Of a stretch of DNA of 64,000 nucleotides, positions 1-8,782 are shown piece after piece. This DNA is from Beijerinckiaceae bacterium (GTDB taxonomy: Bacteria; Pseudomonadota; Alphaproteobacteria; Rhizobiales; Beijerinckiaceae), in NCBI GenBank assembly GCA_027532775.1, contig JAPZTO010000001.1, positions 186,001 to 250,000 of the forward strand, in the 5' to 3' direction. The position numbers and the translations under genes were made by a program. Under the pieces are notes generated by a model. It made no database searches. It saw nothing but the letters and a program-made list of their open reading frames with translations, and was not told the origin of the DNA. Position 1 is the stretch's first letter, and each line of letters begins with the position of its first letter.

Positions 1-185
1 ACCGTGTCGAGAACGACCTTGATGCCCGGATTGCCGGCCTCGAACCGGTTCAGGAGGTCACGCATCACCTCCCCTTCATTGCCATCGGAATACCAGGTCA
101 TGCGCAGGGTCGTCTGCGCCGCAACAGGGCTCGATACCAGCGCGGCCGCAACCAGCGCACCCGCGAGCCAATGCCTGCGATTCAT
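1..185 (-). CDS. Sugar ABC transporter substrate-binding protein, N-terminal fragment
   Basis: Only the first 61 codons lie in the window; the gene runs off the left edge. The reverse strand starts with ATG at 185 behind a clear GGAGGAAA ribosome site. The first ~23 residues (MNRRHWLAGALVAAALVSSP, then VAAQ) form a signal peptide with an Ala-x-Ala type cleavage site. The mature start reads TLRMTWYSDGNEGE and then LLNRFEAGNPGIKV, which is the usual opening of family 1 periplasmic sugar-binding proteins, where the first strand is followed by a helix ending in 'NPGIKV'. It is divergent from a LacI-family regulator with a palindromic operator between them, which fits a sugar uptake operon under local repression. 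The substrate cannot be judged from the fragment. Confidence 0.8.
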   Translation of the reverse strand, partial: MNRRHWLAGALVAAALVSSPVAAQTTLRMTWYSDGNEGEVMRDLLNRFEAGNPGIKVVLDT

Positions 186-285
186 GTCGTTTCCTCCAGG
201 AAGGGCAGCCGGTTCGTCCAGCGCCATGCTCTCGTTTGCCGGCAGCCAGACGCAAGGCCCTCGCGCTGTTCACCGGGAATTCAAG

Positions 286-305
286 CTTGGCAAACGTTTG
301 CCAAG
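286..305. promoter_or_regulatory. Perfect 20-bp palindrome, probable LacI-family operator
   Basis: CTTGGCAAACGTTTGCCAAG reads identically on both strands and has the central CG typical of LacI/GalR operators. It lies between the divergent start codons of the sugar-binding protein (185) and the LacI-type regulator (367), so one bound dimer could control both. A partial half-site (CTTGCCAAG) follows at about 313-321. There is no T-run, so a terminator is unlikely. The identity of the bound protein is inferred from position. Confidence 0.65.
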
Positions 306-366
306 ACGTCAATCTTGCCAAGCGGGATTTTTTGGTGATCGTTCTTCGAAAAATGCAGGTCAGACG

Positions 367-1374
367 ATGCCGGGTATGAGAAGACCGGGAGCCCCTCCCT
401 CGCTGAGCGATGTTGCCCGCACGGCCGGCGTTTCGGCTTCGACGGTCTCGCGCATCGTCAACGGCGATTTCGGCCGGGCCTCGAGCGTGACGATCCGCAA
501 GGTGCAGGACGCGATTGCCGGGCTCGGCTACCGGCCGAACCATGCCGGACGGAGCCTGCGCCGCCGCGAGAGCCAGATCGTGGCGATGCTCTCGCCCAAT
601 CTCGACAACCCGGCCATGGCTGCGATCGCCGCCTCGACCGAACAGGCCCTGCGCGATGCCGGTCATGTCATGGTCCTGTGCGACACGCATGACCGGCCGG
701 AATTGCAGGACGAGTATCTCGAAGCCATGCGCGCGCAGCTGGCACGCGGCTATATCCTCGTCTCTGCCGTGCCGAGCCCGGGCCTGCGCGCCGCCATGGC
801 GCGGGGCGAGGCGATTGTCTGCGTCAACCGGCGCAACCCGCTCGGCCCCTCCCCCTTTGTCGGCATCGATAACCGGAAGGCCGGGGCGGACGTGGCAGAC
901 CGGTTCCATGAACTCGGCATCACCGGGCTCGCCGCGATCCGGCCGGAAATCATGTCGTCCTCCATCGCGGAGCGGATCGAGGGTTTCCTCGACCGCTGCG
1001 GCCAGCATGGCCTGCCGCGCAATGCGATTCCCGTCGCAGCGGGTGCAGGGCCGGACCACCTGGCCATGGGCTATGCGGCGATCCAGGCGCTGGTGGCGCA
1101 GCATGGCTGGCCGGCCGGGCTGCTCTGCCCCAGCGACCTGATGGCCTATGCCGCCTTCCGCCATGCCAGCGAGACCGGGCGCGCGGTGCCGGACGAAACG
1201 CGGATCATCGGCATCGACAACAATGCCTTCAACCAGTGGATCGCGCCATGGCTGAGCTCGATCGAGATTCCCTACCGGGATTTCGGGCCCGTCGTGGTGG
1301 AGCAACTCCGGGCCTGCTGGGAGGGCGCGGCGGTCGCGGACCGGATCCTGCCGCACCGGCTCATCCGACGATAG
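367..1374 (+). CDS. LacI-family transcriptional regulator
   Basis: A 335-residue protein of the usual LacI/GalR length. The N-terminal helix-turn-helix is textbook (SLSDVARTAGVSASTVSRIV, residues ~12-31), followed by the hinge-helix stretch GYRPNHAGRSLRRR. The rest is a periplasmic-binding-protein-like effector domain with a conserved late segment around DLMAYAAFRHASETGRAVPD and IIGIDN. The reading frame stays open far upstream, but ATG 367 puts the HTH at the expected position; ATG 376 is an alternative. It faces away from the sugar-binding protein gene and has a perfect palindrome in its own upstream region, so it probably represses that transporter operon and itself. A hairpin with T-run lies just after the stop. 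The ligand is unknown. Confidence 0.88.
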   Translation: MPGMRRPGAPPSLSDVARTAGVSASTVSRIVNGDFGRASSVTIRKVQDAIAGLGYRPNHAGRSLRRRESQIVAMLSPNLDNPAMAAIAASTEQALRDAGHVMVLCDTHDRPELQDEYLEAMRAQLARGYILVSAVPSPGLRAAMARGEAIVCVNRRNPLGPSPFVGIDNRKAGADVADRFHELGITGLAAIRPEIMSSSIAERIEGFLDRCGQHGLPRNAIPVAAGAGPDHLAMGYAAIQALVAQHGWPAGLLCPSDLMAYAAFRHASETGRAVPDETRIIGIDNNAFNQWIAPWLSSIEIPYRDFGPVVVEQLRACWEGAAVADRILPHRLIRR

Positions 1375-1386
1375 GTTGCCGGCACA

Positions 1387-1420
1387 CGGGAACCCTGCCC
1401 TGCGGCAGGATTCCCGTTTT
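1387..1420 (+). terminator. Rho-independent terminator after the LacI regulator
   Basis: Two 13-nt arms (CGGGAACCCTGCC and GGCAGGATTCCCG, one C/T mismatch) enclose a 4-nt loop and are followed by TTTT. The T-run is on the plus-strand side only, so it terminates the LacI gene. It sits in the 49-nt gap before the convergent tctA stop. Confidence 0.75.
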
Positions 1421-1423
1421 CGG

Positions 1424-2932
1424 TCAGGCCGGTTGGCCCGCAGCGGCTCGGGCTGCCTGCCGTCGCCTGAGCCAGATCGGCACGAGGACAATGGCGATGG
1501 CCATGATCCAGAGGATGATCGAGAGCGTGCTCGAGAAGAAGATCCCGAATTCCCCGCCCGAAAGCGCGAGGGCGTTGCGGAAATTCACTTCCATGACCTT
1601 GCCGAGCACGAAGCCGAGCACGATCGGCGCCATGTCGAAGCCGAGCTTGCGCAGCAGATAGCCGATGATGCCGATGCCGAACATGATCAGCACGCTCATC
1701 ACGCTCGCATAGGCCGTGTAGACGCCGAGGATCGACAGGGCCGTGATGCCGGGGATCAGGATCCAGTTCGGCATGAGCAGCATCCGGGCGAAGACCTGGA
1801 CCATCGGCAGGTTCATGATCAGCAGCAGGATATTGCCGATATACATCGAGGCGATGAGGCCGCCGACCAGCTTGGGCTGCTCGACGAAAAGCTGCGGCCC
1901 CGGCTGGATATTGTAGAGCATCAGCGCCCCGAGCATCACCGCCGTGGTGCCCGAACCCGGCACGCCGAGGGTGAGCATCGGCACGAAGGCGCCCGTAGCC
2001 GCCGCGTTGTTGGCGGCTTCCGGGGCAGCAAGGCCACGGATATCACCCTTGCCGAAGGTGCCGTCCTTGTCGCTCAGGCGCTTCTCGGTGGTGTAGGAGA
2101 CAGCGCTCGCCACCGAGGCGCCGGTGCCCGGCAGGACGCCGATGATGAAGCCGATCACCGTGGCGCGGACCGAGGGCCACCAGATGTAGCGGATCTCGGC
2201 CCAGCTCGGATAGCTGCCGGTGACAGCCAGCGGCTTGAGCGTGCCCTTGACCTGGCTTTCGAGCATCAGCAGCACTTCGGAAATCGAGAACAGGCCAATG
2301 ACGAGGATGATGAACTCGATCCCGTCATGCAGTTCCGGCTGGTCGAAGGTGAAGCGATAGGCGCCCGATGTCGCATCGAGGCCGATCGTGGTGAGCATCA
2401 GCCCGAGCACGCAGCCGAGCAGGGTCTTCACCGGCTCGTGGCCGACCATCGAGCCGAGGGTGGCGAAGGCGAAGACCATCAGCACGAAATATTCGGCGGG
2501 GCCGAATTTGATCGCCAGCCACGAAAGCGGCACGGCGAGGAAGGTCATGGCGATGACGGCGATCATGCCGCCATAGAAGGAGGAGATGCCGGAAATGGCG
2601 AGCGCCTTCGCCGCCTCGCCGCGCCGGGCCATGGGGTAGCCGTCCACCGCCGTCATGACCGCGCCGGCATCGCCGGGCACGTTGAGCAGGATGGAAGAAA
2701 TGCGCCCGCCATATTCGGCGCCATAATAGACGGCGGCGAGCAGGATCAGCGCGGATTCCGCCGGCAGGCCGGACGTGTAGGCGATGGGCAGCAGCAGGGC
2801 GATGCCGTTGATCGGGCCGATGGCCGGCAGGCAGCCGATGATCGTGCCGAGGAAGCAGCCGACAAGGCCGATGAGCAGGTTCTGCGGCATCAGGGCCACG
2901 CCCATGCCCTGCCAGAGGAAATCGAATGACAT
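1424..2932 (-). CDS. tctA: Tripartite tricarboxylate transporter, large permease TctA
   Basis: A 502-residue multi-spanning inner-membrane protein with the length and sequence of TctA. The family-defining N-terminal motif GTIIGCLPAIGPINGIALLL is followed by the conserved YYGAEYGGRISSILLNVPGD and, later, GVPGSGTTAVMLGAL (a second glycine-rich loop related to the first, as in all TctA proteins). It is the large permease of a secondary, ion-coupled, binding-protein-dependent importer of carboxylates. It is the third gene of a minus-strand tctC-tctB-tctA operon with TctB 35 bp upstream; ATG follows a GGAG ribosome site. Substrate (citrate, tricarballylate or another carboxylate) is not decidable from sequence. 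Confidence 0.95.
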   Translation of the reverse strand: MSFDFLWQGMGVALMPQNLLIGLVGCFLGTIIGCLPAIGPINGIALLLPIAYTSGLPAESALILLAAVYYGAEYGGRISSILLNVPGDAGAVMTAVDGYPMARRGEAAKALAISGISSFYGGMIAVIAMTFLAVPLSWLAIKFGPAEYFVLMVFAFATLGSMVGHEPVKTLLGCVLGLMLTTIGLDATSGAYRFTFDQPELHDGIEFIILVIGLFSISEVLLMLESQVKGTLKPLAVTGSYPSWAEIRYIWWPSVRATVIGFIIGVLPGTGASVASAVSYTTEKRLSDKDGTFGKGDIRGLAAPEAANNAAATGAFVPMLTLGVPGSGTTAVMLGALMLYNIQPGPQLFVEQPKLVGGLIASMYIGNILLLIMNLPMVQVFARMLLMPNWILIPGITALSILGVYTAYASVMSVLIMFGIGIIGYLLRKLGFDMAPIVLGFVLGKVMEVNFRNALALSGGEFGIFFSSTLSIILWIMAIAIVLVPIWLRRRQAARAAAGQPA

Positions 2933-2967
2933 GGAATGTCTCCGGAAAAAAGGGGGCGGTTATGGCC

Positions 2968-3426
2968 TCAGAAGCCGAGCGGGCCTTTCGGCAGCGTGCC
3001 GCCGAGCAGCGGGCCGAACAAAAGCCACCAGAGCAGGGCCTGCCCGGCGCCATTGACGAGCGCCAGTGTCCAGTTGGCCCCGAAAAGACGGGCAATCGCG
3101 GTCATCAGCACGAGCATGGCCGGGACGAACCCGATCCAGTCCATCGCCAGCACGCAGGCGGCGCTGACGACGAGGAAGGTAAGCGCCGCGATCCGGCCTT
3201 CCTGACCTGGCCATTCCTCGGTCGAGCCCGGCACCAGCCAGTACCAGGCACCGAGCGCGAACAGGGCGACGGCGAGGCCGGCGGGAAAGCCGCGTGGGCC
3301 GATCGGATCGGACGAGAAGGAATACTCGATCATCAGGCCGAAGACGCCGTAGAACACGGCGAAAGCCATCAGCACGCCGGCCGCGATGCGGCCGATCCGG
3401 CGTTGGCGTTGGGCGAGATCGGACAT
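2968..3426 (-). CDS. tctB: Tripartite tricarboxylate transporter, small permease TctB
   Basis: A 152-residue protein with about four hydrophobic segments (residues ~12-32, 45-63, 79-97 and 102-145), which is the normal size and topology of TctB. The segment DPIGPRGFPAGLAVAL is the recognisable family signature just before the second membrane helix. It is thought to pair with TctA in the inner membrane. It lies between tctC (102 bp upstream) and tctA (35 bp downstream) on the same strand. TctB proteins are poorly conserved, so the call rests on size, this motif and operon position. Confidence 0.9.
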   Translation of the reverse strand: MSDLAQRQRRIGRIAAGVLMAFAVFYGVFGLMIEYSFSSDPIGPRGFPAGLAVALFALGAWYWLVPGSTEEWPGQEGRIAALTFLVVSAACVLAMDWIGFVPAMLVLMTAIARLFGANWTLALVNGAGQALLWWLLFGPLLGGTLPKGPLGF

Positions 3427-3528
3427 GGTGGCCCCCCGGGGGCATCCCCCCTCGTTGCGGACAGGCCATGGCGGAGAAATGCCGCGGCCTGTCCCGGTCT
3501 GTGTCAGGTCAATGCGGAACGCGGAGGC

Positions 3529-4491
3529 TCAGAGCCCGGCTTCCTTGGCAAGCGCGCGGAACTTCGCGGTATCCGCCTTCACGCGCTTGTCGAAATCGGC
3601 GCCGAGCGAATCGAAGGCGAACAGGCCGCGCGCCTCGCGTTCCTTCACGAACTCATCCGTCTTGGTGAGCTTGGTCAGCGTGTCGACCCACCACTTGTAG
3701 TCCGCATCGCTGACTTTCGGGCCGACATAGAGGCCGCGCCAGATCGGCCAGTCGATCAGGTAGCCCTGCTCGTAGGTGGTCGGGATGTCCTTGAAGGCGC
3801 CCGGCAGGCGGCGATCCGACATGACCGCGAGGATACGGAGCTTGCCCTGCTGATGCAGGTTGATCATCTCCGAGGCGTCGCCCGAGGCGATCTTGATATG
3901 CCCGCCCTGAAGCGCGGTGGTGACGGCGCCGCCACCTTCCAGCGCGGCATAGCGCATCTTTTTCGGATCGACTTTCGCCTCCTTGGCGATCATCGCCATT
4001 TTCATCCAGTCCTGACTGCCGACGGCACCGCCGCCACCGACCGGGAAGGCGCCGGGATCCTTGCCGAAGGCGGCAATCAGTTCCTTGAGCGACTTGATCG
4101 GGCTGTCGGCGGAAACCGCGACGATGCCGAAATCGGTGCCGAGTGCGCCGACCCAGCGGACGGCATTCTCGTCATGCTTGCCGAACTTGCCCTGGGCGAT
4201 CAGCAAGGCCGAGCCCGAGGAGGCCGCGATAACGAGGCCGCCATCGCCCGGGCGGGTGCCGATCACGTGGTTATAGGCCACGGCACCGACGCCGCCTTCC
4301 ATGTAGCTCACCGCCATCGGGTCCTTGATCAGCTTGGCGGCATGCAGCGCATTGCCGGCGAGGCGGCAGGTCAGGTCGAAGCCACCACCGGGCTTGGCGC
4401 CGGCAAGGCATTCGGTCTTGGCGGGCTGGGCCAGCGCCGGGCCGGCAAGGCCGGCCAGGGCGAGCGTGGCGAACAGGAGCGTCTTGCGCAT
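3529..4491 (-). CDS. tctC: Tripartite tricarboxylate transporter substrate-binding protein TctC
   Basis: A 320-residue periplasmic protein starting with a clear signal peptide (MRKTLLFATLALAGLAGPAL, then A-QPAKTEC). The segments CLAGAKPGGGFDLTCRLA, GGVGAVAYNHVIG and GGGGAVGSQDWMKMAMIAK match the Bug/TctC fold and its ligand-binding loops. The length is normal for the family. It is first in the tctCBA operon and would capture the carboxylate for TctAB. It is divergent from the TctD/TctE-like system across 183 bp, the usual arrangement in which the regulator controls the transporter. Confidence 0.93.
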   Translation of the reverse strand: MRKTLLFATLALAGLAGPALAQPAKTECLAGAKPGGGFDLTCRLAGNALHAAKLIKDPMAVSYMEGGVGAVAYNHVIGTRPGDGGLVIAASSGSALLIAQGKFGKHDENAVRWVGALGTDFGIVAVSADSPIKSLKELIAAFGKDPGAFPVGGGGAVGSQDWMKMAMIAKEAKVDPKKMRYAALEGGGAVTTALQGGHIKIASGDASEMINLHQQGKLRILAVMSDRRLPGAFKDIPTTYEQGYLIDWPIWRGLYVGPKVSDADYKWWVDTLTKLTKTDEFVKEREARGLFAFDSLGADFDKRVKADTAKFRALAKEAGL

Positions 4492-4674
4492 GGTGTTTCC
4501 TCACATCATTGGCGAGCGAGGGACACGATGGCGGGCTGCGGCCCTGCCGCTTCCGTTTCCTCCCCCGTTCGTTGTTTGGCTCACCCACTTGGCGGGGCGA
4601 TGGTTGCTGGATACCCTTCCGACCTGTCGCGAACCTGACGCGCCAAAAAGGAAGAATCAGGGGGAACGGGCGGA

Positions 4675-5340
4675 ATGAGGATCCTGGTGGTGGAGGATGT
4701 GGCCGATGTCGGCGAGGCGATCGTCGCCTCGCTGGAGCGGATCGGCCATACCGTGGACTGGGAACGGAACGGCGGCGAGGCCGATGCCCTGCTCCGCGCC
4801 CAGGTCTATGACCTCGTCGTGCTCGATGTCATGCTGCCGGAAATGGATGGATTCGCCATCCTCAAGGCCCTCCGCCAGCGGCGGAAGGCGACACCGGTGC
4901 TGGTCCTGACGGCAAGAAGCCAGGTGGAGGACCGGGTCTCGGCGCTTGATCTCGGCGCGGATGATTATCTCGTCAAGCCGTTCGATTTCCGCGAACTGGA
5001 GGCCCGCGTCCGCGCATTGCTGCGCCGCAAGACCGGTTCGGCCACCAATATGATCGAAATCGGCGGCATCACGCTTGACCAGGCCGGTCGCGCTGCGACC
5101 CTCCATGGCAAGCCGCTCGACCTGACCCGGCGCGAACTGACATTGCTGGAAATCCTCGCCGCGCGGCCGGGCCGGGTCTTCGGCAAGGACGAGTTGATGG
5201 ACCAGCTTTTCGGCTTCGAGGACGAGCCGAGCGAGAATGCCGTCGAGCAGTATATTGCCCGGCTCCGCCGCAAGATTGCCGGCGCCTCGGCGGAAATCCG
5301 CACCCTGCGCGGCCTCGGCTACCAGATGGTGGCGCTGTGA
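4675..5340 (+). CDS. tctD: OmpR/PhoB-family response regulator, TctD-like
   Basis: A 221-residue two-domain regulator. The receiver domain (residues ~1-115) has the acidic pair in VVEDVADV, the phospho-acceptor Asp51 in VVLDVMLPEMDG, the switch Thr in LVLTARS and the Lys in DDYLVKPFDFREL. The C-terminal winged helix (residues ~125-220) shows LDLTRRELTLLEILAARPGR and ENAVEQYIARLRRKI. It starts at ATG after a G-rich ribosome site and overlaps the kinase gene by GTGA, so the pair is translationally coupled. Divergence from tctCBA is the basis for the TctD name; control of tctCBA is inferred. Confidence 0.9.
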   Translation: MRILVVEDVADVGEAIVASLERIGHTVDWERNGGEADALLRAQVYDLVVLDVMLPEMDGFAILKALRQRRKATPVLVLTARSQVEDRVSALDLGADDYLVKPFDFRELEARVRALLRRKTGSATNMIEIGGITLDQAGRAATLHGKPLDLTRRELTLLEILAARPGRVFGKDELMDQLFGFEDEPSENAVEQYIARLRRKIAGASAEIRTLRGLGYQMVAL

Positions 5341-6752
5341 CGCCGCGCGGGCCTTCGCTCTACGGCCGGCTCGCCGGAGTGATCACGGTGGTGCTGGCCA
5401 TCGGGGCGCTGGTGCTGGGCTGGGCGGCGTGGCTCTATGCGCGCGTCGCGGCGGACGAAGCCTATGACCGGCTGCTCGTCGGCGCGGCCCTCCAGATTGC
5501 GGAAAGCGTGGCGACCGAACCGGGGCGCGTGACGGTGGACCCGCCGATCTCGGCTTTCGAGACGCTTGCCCTCGCCACGGATGATCGCATCTTCTACCGG
5601 GTGACCGACCCGACCGGCGAGAACCTGACCGGGCAGGACGACCTCGCCTCGGCGCGGAAGCAGGGCCGTCCGGGGCGCGAGCCCGTTCTGGCAGACGGAA
5701 CCTATCGCGGGTTTCCGGTCCGGATCGTCACGCTCGGCCGCTATGTGACCGGGCCGGGCGTCGATGGCTGGGTCGAGGTGACTTTGGCCCAGACCCGCCT
5801 TGCCCGGCTCGAACTGGCCCGCGACCTGACGTTGAAATCGCTGCTGCTGGTTCTCGGGATGAGCGTGCTGGCGCTGGTCGCGCTGCTGCTGGCGGTGCGG
5901 GTGGCGTTGCGCCCGCTTCAGGCCGTGCAGGCGGCGATCGCAGCGCGCGATCCGAAGGACCTGCAGCCGGTCGAGATCGAGGCGCCGCGCGAGGTGGCCA
6001 TGCTGGTGGATTCGATCAACCACTTCCTCGGCCGGCTGGCCGAGCGGGTTGGCGGGATGGAGCGCTTCATCGCCGATGCCGCCCACCAGATCCGGACGCC
6101 GCTGACCGCCCTTGCCGCGCAGGTCGACCTGCTCTCCACCGAGAGCCGGGCGGAACGGCGGCGCCAGCAGATGGCGCGCGTGCGCGAGCGGATCGAGCAG
6201 CTCGGCCGGCTGACCAGCCAGTTGCTCAGCCATGCCATGGTGATCCATCGCCGGGAAGTGGTGCAGCTCGGCCCGGTCGATCTCGTGCCGGTGGCGCAGG
6301 CCGCGCTCAAGGAGGCCGTGCCGCTCTCGCTCGACCGCGATATCCGGGTGGTGTTCGAGCCGGCCGAGCCCAGCCTCGTCATCCGGGGCGACCGGGTCTC
6401 GATCGGCGAGGTGATTGCCAATGCCGTCCATAATGCGATCCGGCATGGCGCGCCCGGCCTTCTGGCGTTGCGGCTCTCGCGGGATGGCGAGGAGGCGCTT
6501 GTGGAGATTGTCGATGACGGACCGGGCATCCCGGCGGCGCATTGGGGCGAGGTGGTGAAGCCCTTTGTCCGGGGCGACAGCGAAGCTGCGGGCTCGGGCC
6601 TCGGCCTGACCATCGTGGCCGATGTCGTGCTGGCCCATGGCGGCCGGCTGATGTTCCGGCAGGACCCGTCCGGGCATTTCGTGGTCTCGCTGCGATTTCC
6701 CCTCCTCGCCCAGGCGGAAGACGCCTCGCGCCTGACGGAGGATGCGGCATGA
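5337..6752 (+). CDS. tctE: Sensor histidine kinase, TctE-like
   Basis: A 471-residue membrane kinase. Two transmembrane segments (~residues 12-35 and 162-186) bracket a periplasmic domain of ~125 residues of the TctE type, then a HAMP-like linker. The HisKA motif FIADAAHQIRTPLTAL gives the phosphorylated His250; the ATPase domain shows the N box (VIANAVHNAIRHG), G1 (DDGPGIPA) and G2 (GSGLGLTIV). Translation starts at GTG within the TGA of the response regulator. Its own stop overlaps the start of a periplasmic binding protein (ATGA), so kinase and binding protein are made together, which suggests a binding-protein-assisted sensor. Confidence 0.92.
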   Translation: MTPRGPSLYGRLAGVITVVLAIGALVLGWAAWLYARVAADEAYDRLLVGAALQIAESVATEPGRVTVDPPISAFETLALATDDRIFYRVTDPTGENLTGQDDLASARKQGRPGREPVLADGTYRGFPVRIVTLGRYVTGPGVDGWVEVTLAQTRLARLELARDLTLKSLLLVLGMSVLALVALLLAVRVALRPLQAVQAAIAARDPKDLQPVEIEAPREVAMLVDSINHFLGRLAERVGGMERFIADAAHQIRTPLTALAAQVDLLSTESRAERRRQQMARVRERIEQLGRLTSQLLSHAMVIHRREVVQLGPVDLVPVAQAALKEAVPLSLDRDIRVVFEPAEPSLVIRGDRVSIGEVIANAVHNAIRHGAPGLLALRLSRDGEEALVEIVDDGPGIPAAHWGEVVKPFVRGDSEAAGSGLGLTIVADVVLAHGGRLMFRQDPSGHFVVSLRFPLLAQAEDASRLTEDAA

Positions 6753-7831
6753 GGCGGGCGCTGATCCTGATCGCGGCCTGCCTGCTGGCTGCACCGATCC
6801 GGGCGCAGGACGCGCTGACGACGTTCCCGGCGCCGGGCACGGAGCGGCAGGTGCTGACGCTCGACACCGCGACCGACCTCGCGGCCTTCGAGCCGCTGAT
6901 CCGCGATTTCCAGCGGATCGCACCGGATGTCACGATCCGCTACCGCGAATTCGTGACCAATGCGCTGTTCGAACAGGCGCGGGGCGAATGCCTCGCCGAA
7001 CGCCCGGGCGCAGATCTCGTCATTACCTCTTCGGTGGATCATCTCGTCGTTTTGTCCAATGCGGGCTGCGCCCTCGCGCATCGCTCACCGGAAACGCTGG
7101 CCGCGCCGGGCTGGACGCGCTGGCGCGACGAGGTGTTCGGCTTCACCTTCGAGCCGGCGGTGATCGTCTATAACCGCGCCCTGCTGAAACCGGAGGAAGT
7201 GCCACGCACCCGGCTCGACCTGATCGAGCTGATGCGCGAACAGCCGGCGCGGTTTTCCGGCCGGATCGGCGGCTATGACATTGCCCGTTCGGGCATCGGC
7301 TATCTCTTCGCCGCCTTCGATGCCCGCAACGCGCTGATCTATGGAAGGCTGATCGAAGGGTTCGGGCGGATGCGGATCATCACGCGGTGCTGCTCGTCGG
7401 ATCTGATCGAGGAACTGGGCAAGGGCGAGCTCTTCATCGGCTACAACATCCTTGGTTCCTATGCCTATTCGGCGCAGAAGGCCGGTGCGCCGATCGGCAT
7501 CGTCATTCCGCATGATTACGTGCTGGCGCTGAGCCGGGGCGTGATGATCCCCGCCCGGACGCGGCAGCCGGACCTTGCGAAACGGTTCCTCGACTACCTG
7601 CTGAGCCAGCGCGGCCAGCGGGTGGTGCAGCAGGAGGCGTTCTTCTTCGGGCTGAACGGCTCCGTGCCGGATGGGGTCGAAGCGCCACCGGGCGGGCTCA
7701 CCTCCGGCATGCTCCGGCCGATCGTGATCGGACCGGGGCTGCTGCCGACGCAGGACCGGGCGAAACGCGAGCGCTTCCTGCGCGAATGGCAGAATGCGCT
7801 TCAGGGCGCCGAGCCGCGCAGGCTGCAATGA
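6749..7831 (+). CDS. Periplasmic substrate-binding protein coupled to the TctDE-like system
   Basis: A 360-residue exported protein with a signal peptide (MRRALILIAACLLAAPIRAQ) and an ABC-type binding-protein fold related to Fe(III)/polyamine binders: the first strand is followed by FEPLIRDFQRIAPDVTIRYR, and the late segment DLAKRFLDYLLSQRGQ is the typical 'kaFidflLS.egQ' helix of that family. The double Cys in ITRCCSSDLI is unusual. It overlaps the kinase stop by 4 nt and has no adjacent permease or ATPase, so a role as ligand receptor for the kinase is more likely than transport. That role is inferred. Confidence 0.82.
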   Translation: MRRALILIAACLLAAPIRAQDALTTFPAPGTERQVLTLDTATDLAAFEPLIRDFQRIAPDVTIRYREFVTNALFEQARGECLAERPGADLVITSSVDHLVVLSNAGCALAHRSPETLAAPGWTRWRDEVFGFTFEPAVIVYNRALLKPEEVPRTRLDLIELMREQPARFSGRIGGYDIARSGIGYLFAAFDARNALIYGRLIEGFGRMRIITRCCSSDLIEELGKGELFIGYNILGSYAYSAQKAGAPIGIVIPHDYVLALSRGVMIPARTRQPDLAKRFLDYLLSQRGQRVVQQEAFFFGLNGSVPDGVEAPPGGLTSGMLRPIVIGPGLLPTQDRAKRERFLREWQNALQGAEPRRLQ

Positions 7832-7835
7832 GCGT

Positions 7836-8753
7836 TCAGCCCGCTGCCGGCGTGACCGCCCCGCGCGCCTTGACGAAGAGGCTGTAGAGCGAGGTCTGCG
7901 CGCAAATATAGAGGCGGTTGAAGCGCGGACCGCCGAAACAGAGATTGGCGACGATCTCGCCGATCCGGATCTCGCCGATCATCGTCCCATCCGGGTGGTA
8001 ACACAGCACCGAGGTGCCCGCGGAGGTCCAGACATGGCCGGCGGCATCGCAGCGGAAACCATCAAACAACCCTCCCGGGCAGGTGGCGAAATGGCGCGGC
8101 GCGCCGAGTTGCCCCGGCGCAAGGACCGGATAGGCATGGATCGTGGCCGGCAGGCCGGGCTGGTGCGAAGCGCCGGTATCGGCGACGTAGAGGATCCGCT
8201 CGTCCGGCGAGAAGGCGAGGCCGTTCGGCTTGACGCGGTCCCGCACCATGGCCTCGACCCGGCCGGAAACGGGGTCGAGCCGGTAGACCTGCGAGGCACC
8301 GATCTCGCTCTCGGCGGCGATGCCCTCGTAATCGCTGTCGATGCCATAGGTGGGATCGCTGAACCAGATCGCACCGTCGGCGGCGACCACGACGTCGTTG
8401 GGCGAATTGAAGCGCTTGCCCTCGAAACGGTCCGCCAGCACGCGGACGGTGCCATCGAATTCCGTCCGCGTCACGCGGCGTGTCAGATGCTCGCAGGTGA
8501 CAAGCCGGCCCTGCCGGTCGGTGGTGTTGCCGTTGCTGTTCTGCGAAGGCTCCCGGAAAACGGAGACCGATCCATCCGTCTCGTCGAAACGCAACATGCG
8601 GTTGTTGGGAATGTCGGACCAGACGAGATAGCGGCCAGCCGGGAAATAGGCCGGGCCCTCCATCCAGCGCCCGCCGGTCCAGAGCCGTTCGAGCCGGGCA
8701 TGGCCGATGACCAGCGCGCGGAACCGTTCGTCGTGGATGATGACCTCGTTCAT
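7836..8753 (-). CDS. SMP-30/gluconolactonase-family hydrolase
   Basis: A 305-residue six-bladed beta-propeller of the SMP-30/gluconolactonase/LRE family. Recognisable motifs are the metal-ligand Glu in WMEGPAYFP, NGNTTDRQGRLVTCEH, FNSPNDVVVAADGAIWFSDP with the conserved Asn-Asp, and VKPNGLAFSPDERILYVADT. The family hydrolyses aldonolactones in sugar oxidation. It is the last gene of a minus-strand run that begins with a sugar ABC transporter, and a cytochrome b561-like protein precedes it. The lactone substrate is not known. There is no signal peptide, so it is probably cytoplasmic. It converges with the binding-protein gene with only 4 bp between the stops. Confidence 0.88.
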   Translation of the reverse strand: MNEVIIHDERFRALVIGHARLERLWTGGRWMEGPAYFPAGRYLVWSDIPNNRMLRFDETDGSVSVFREPSQNSNGNTTDRQGRLVTCEHLTRRVTRTEFDGTVRVLADRFEGKRFNSPNDVVVAADGAIWFSDPTYGIDSDYEGIAAESEIGASQVYRLDPVSGRVEAMVRDRVKPNGLAFSPDERILYVADTGASHQPGLPATIHAYPVLAPGQLGAPRHFATCPGGLFDGFRCDAAGHVWTSAGTSVLCYHPDGTMIGEIRIGEIVANLCFGGPRFNRLYICAQTSLYSLFVKARGAVTPAAG

Positions 8754-8782
8754 GGCGTGCCCCCTCTTTCCTCTCTCCTGCC

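Noticed and set aside
286-305. The 20-bp palindrome as a terminator
   Set aside because: There is no loop or T-run and it lies between divergent start codons, where an operator is far more likely.
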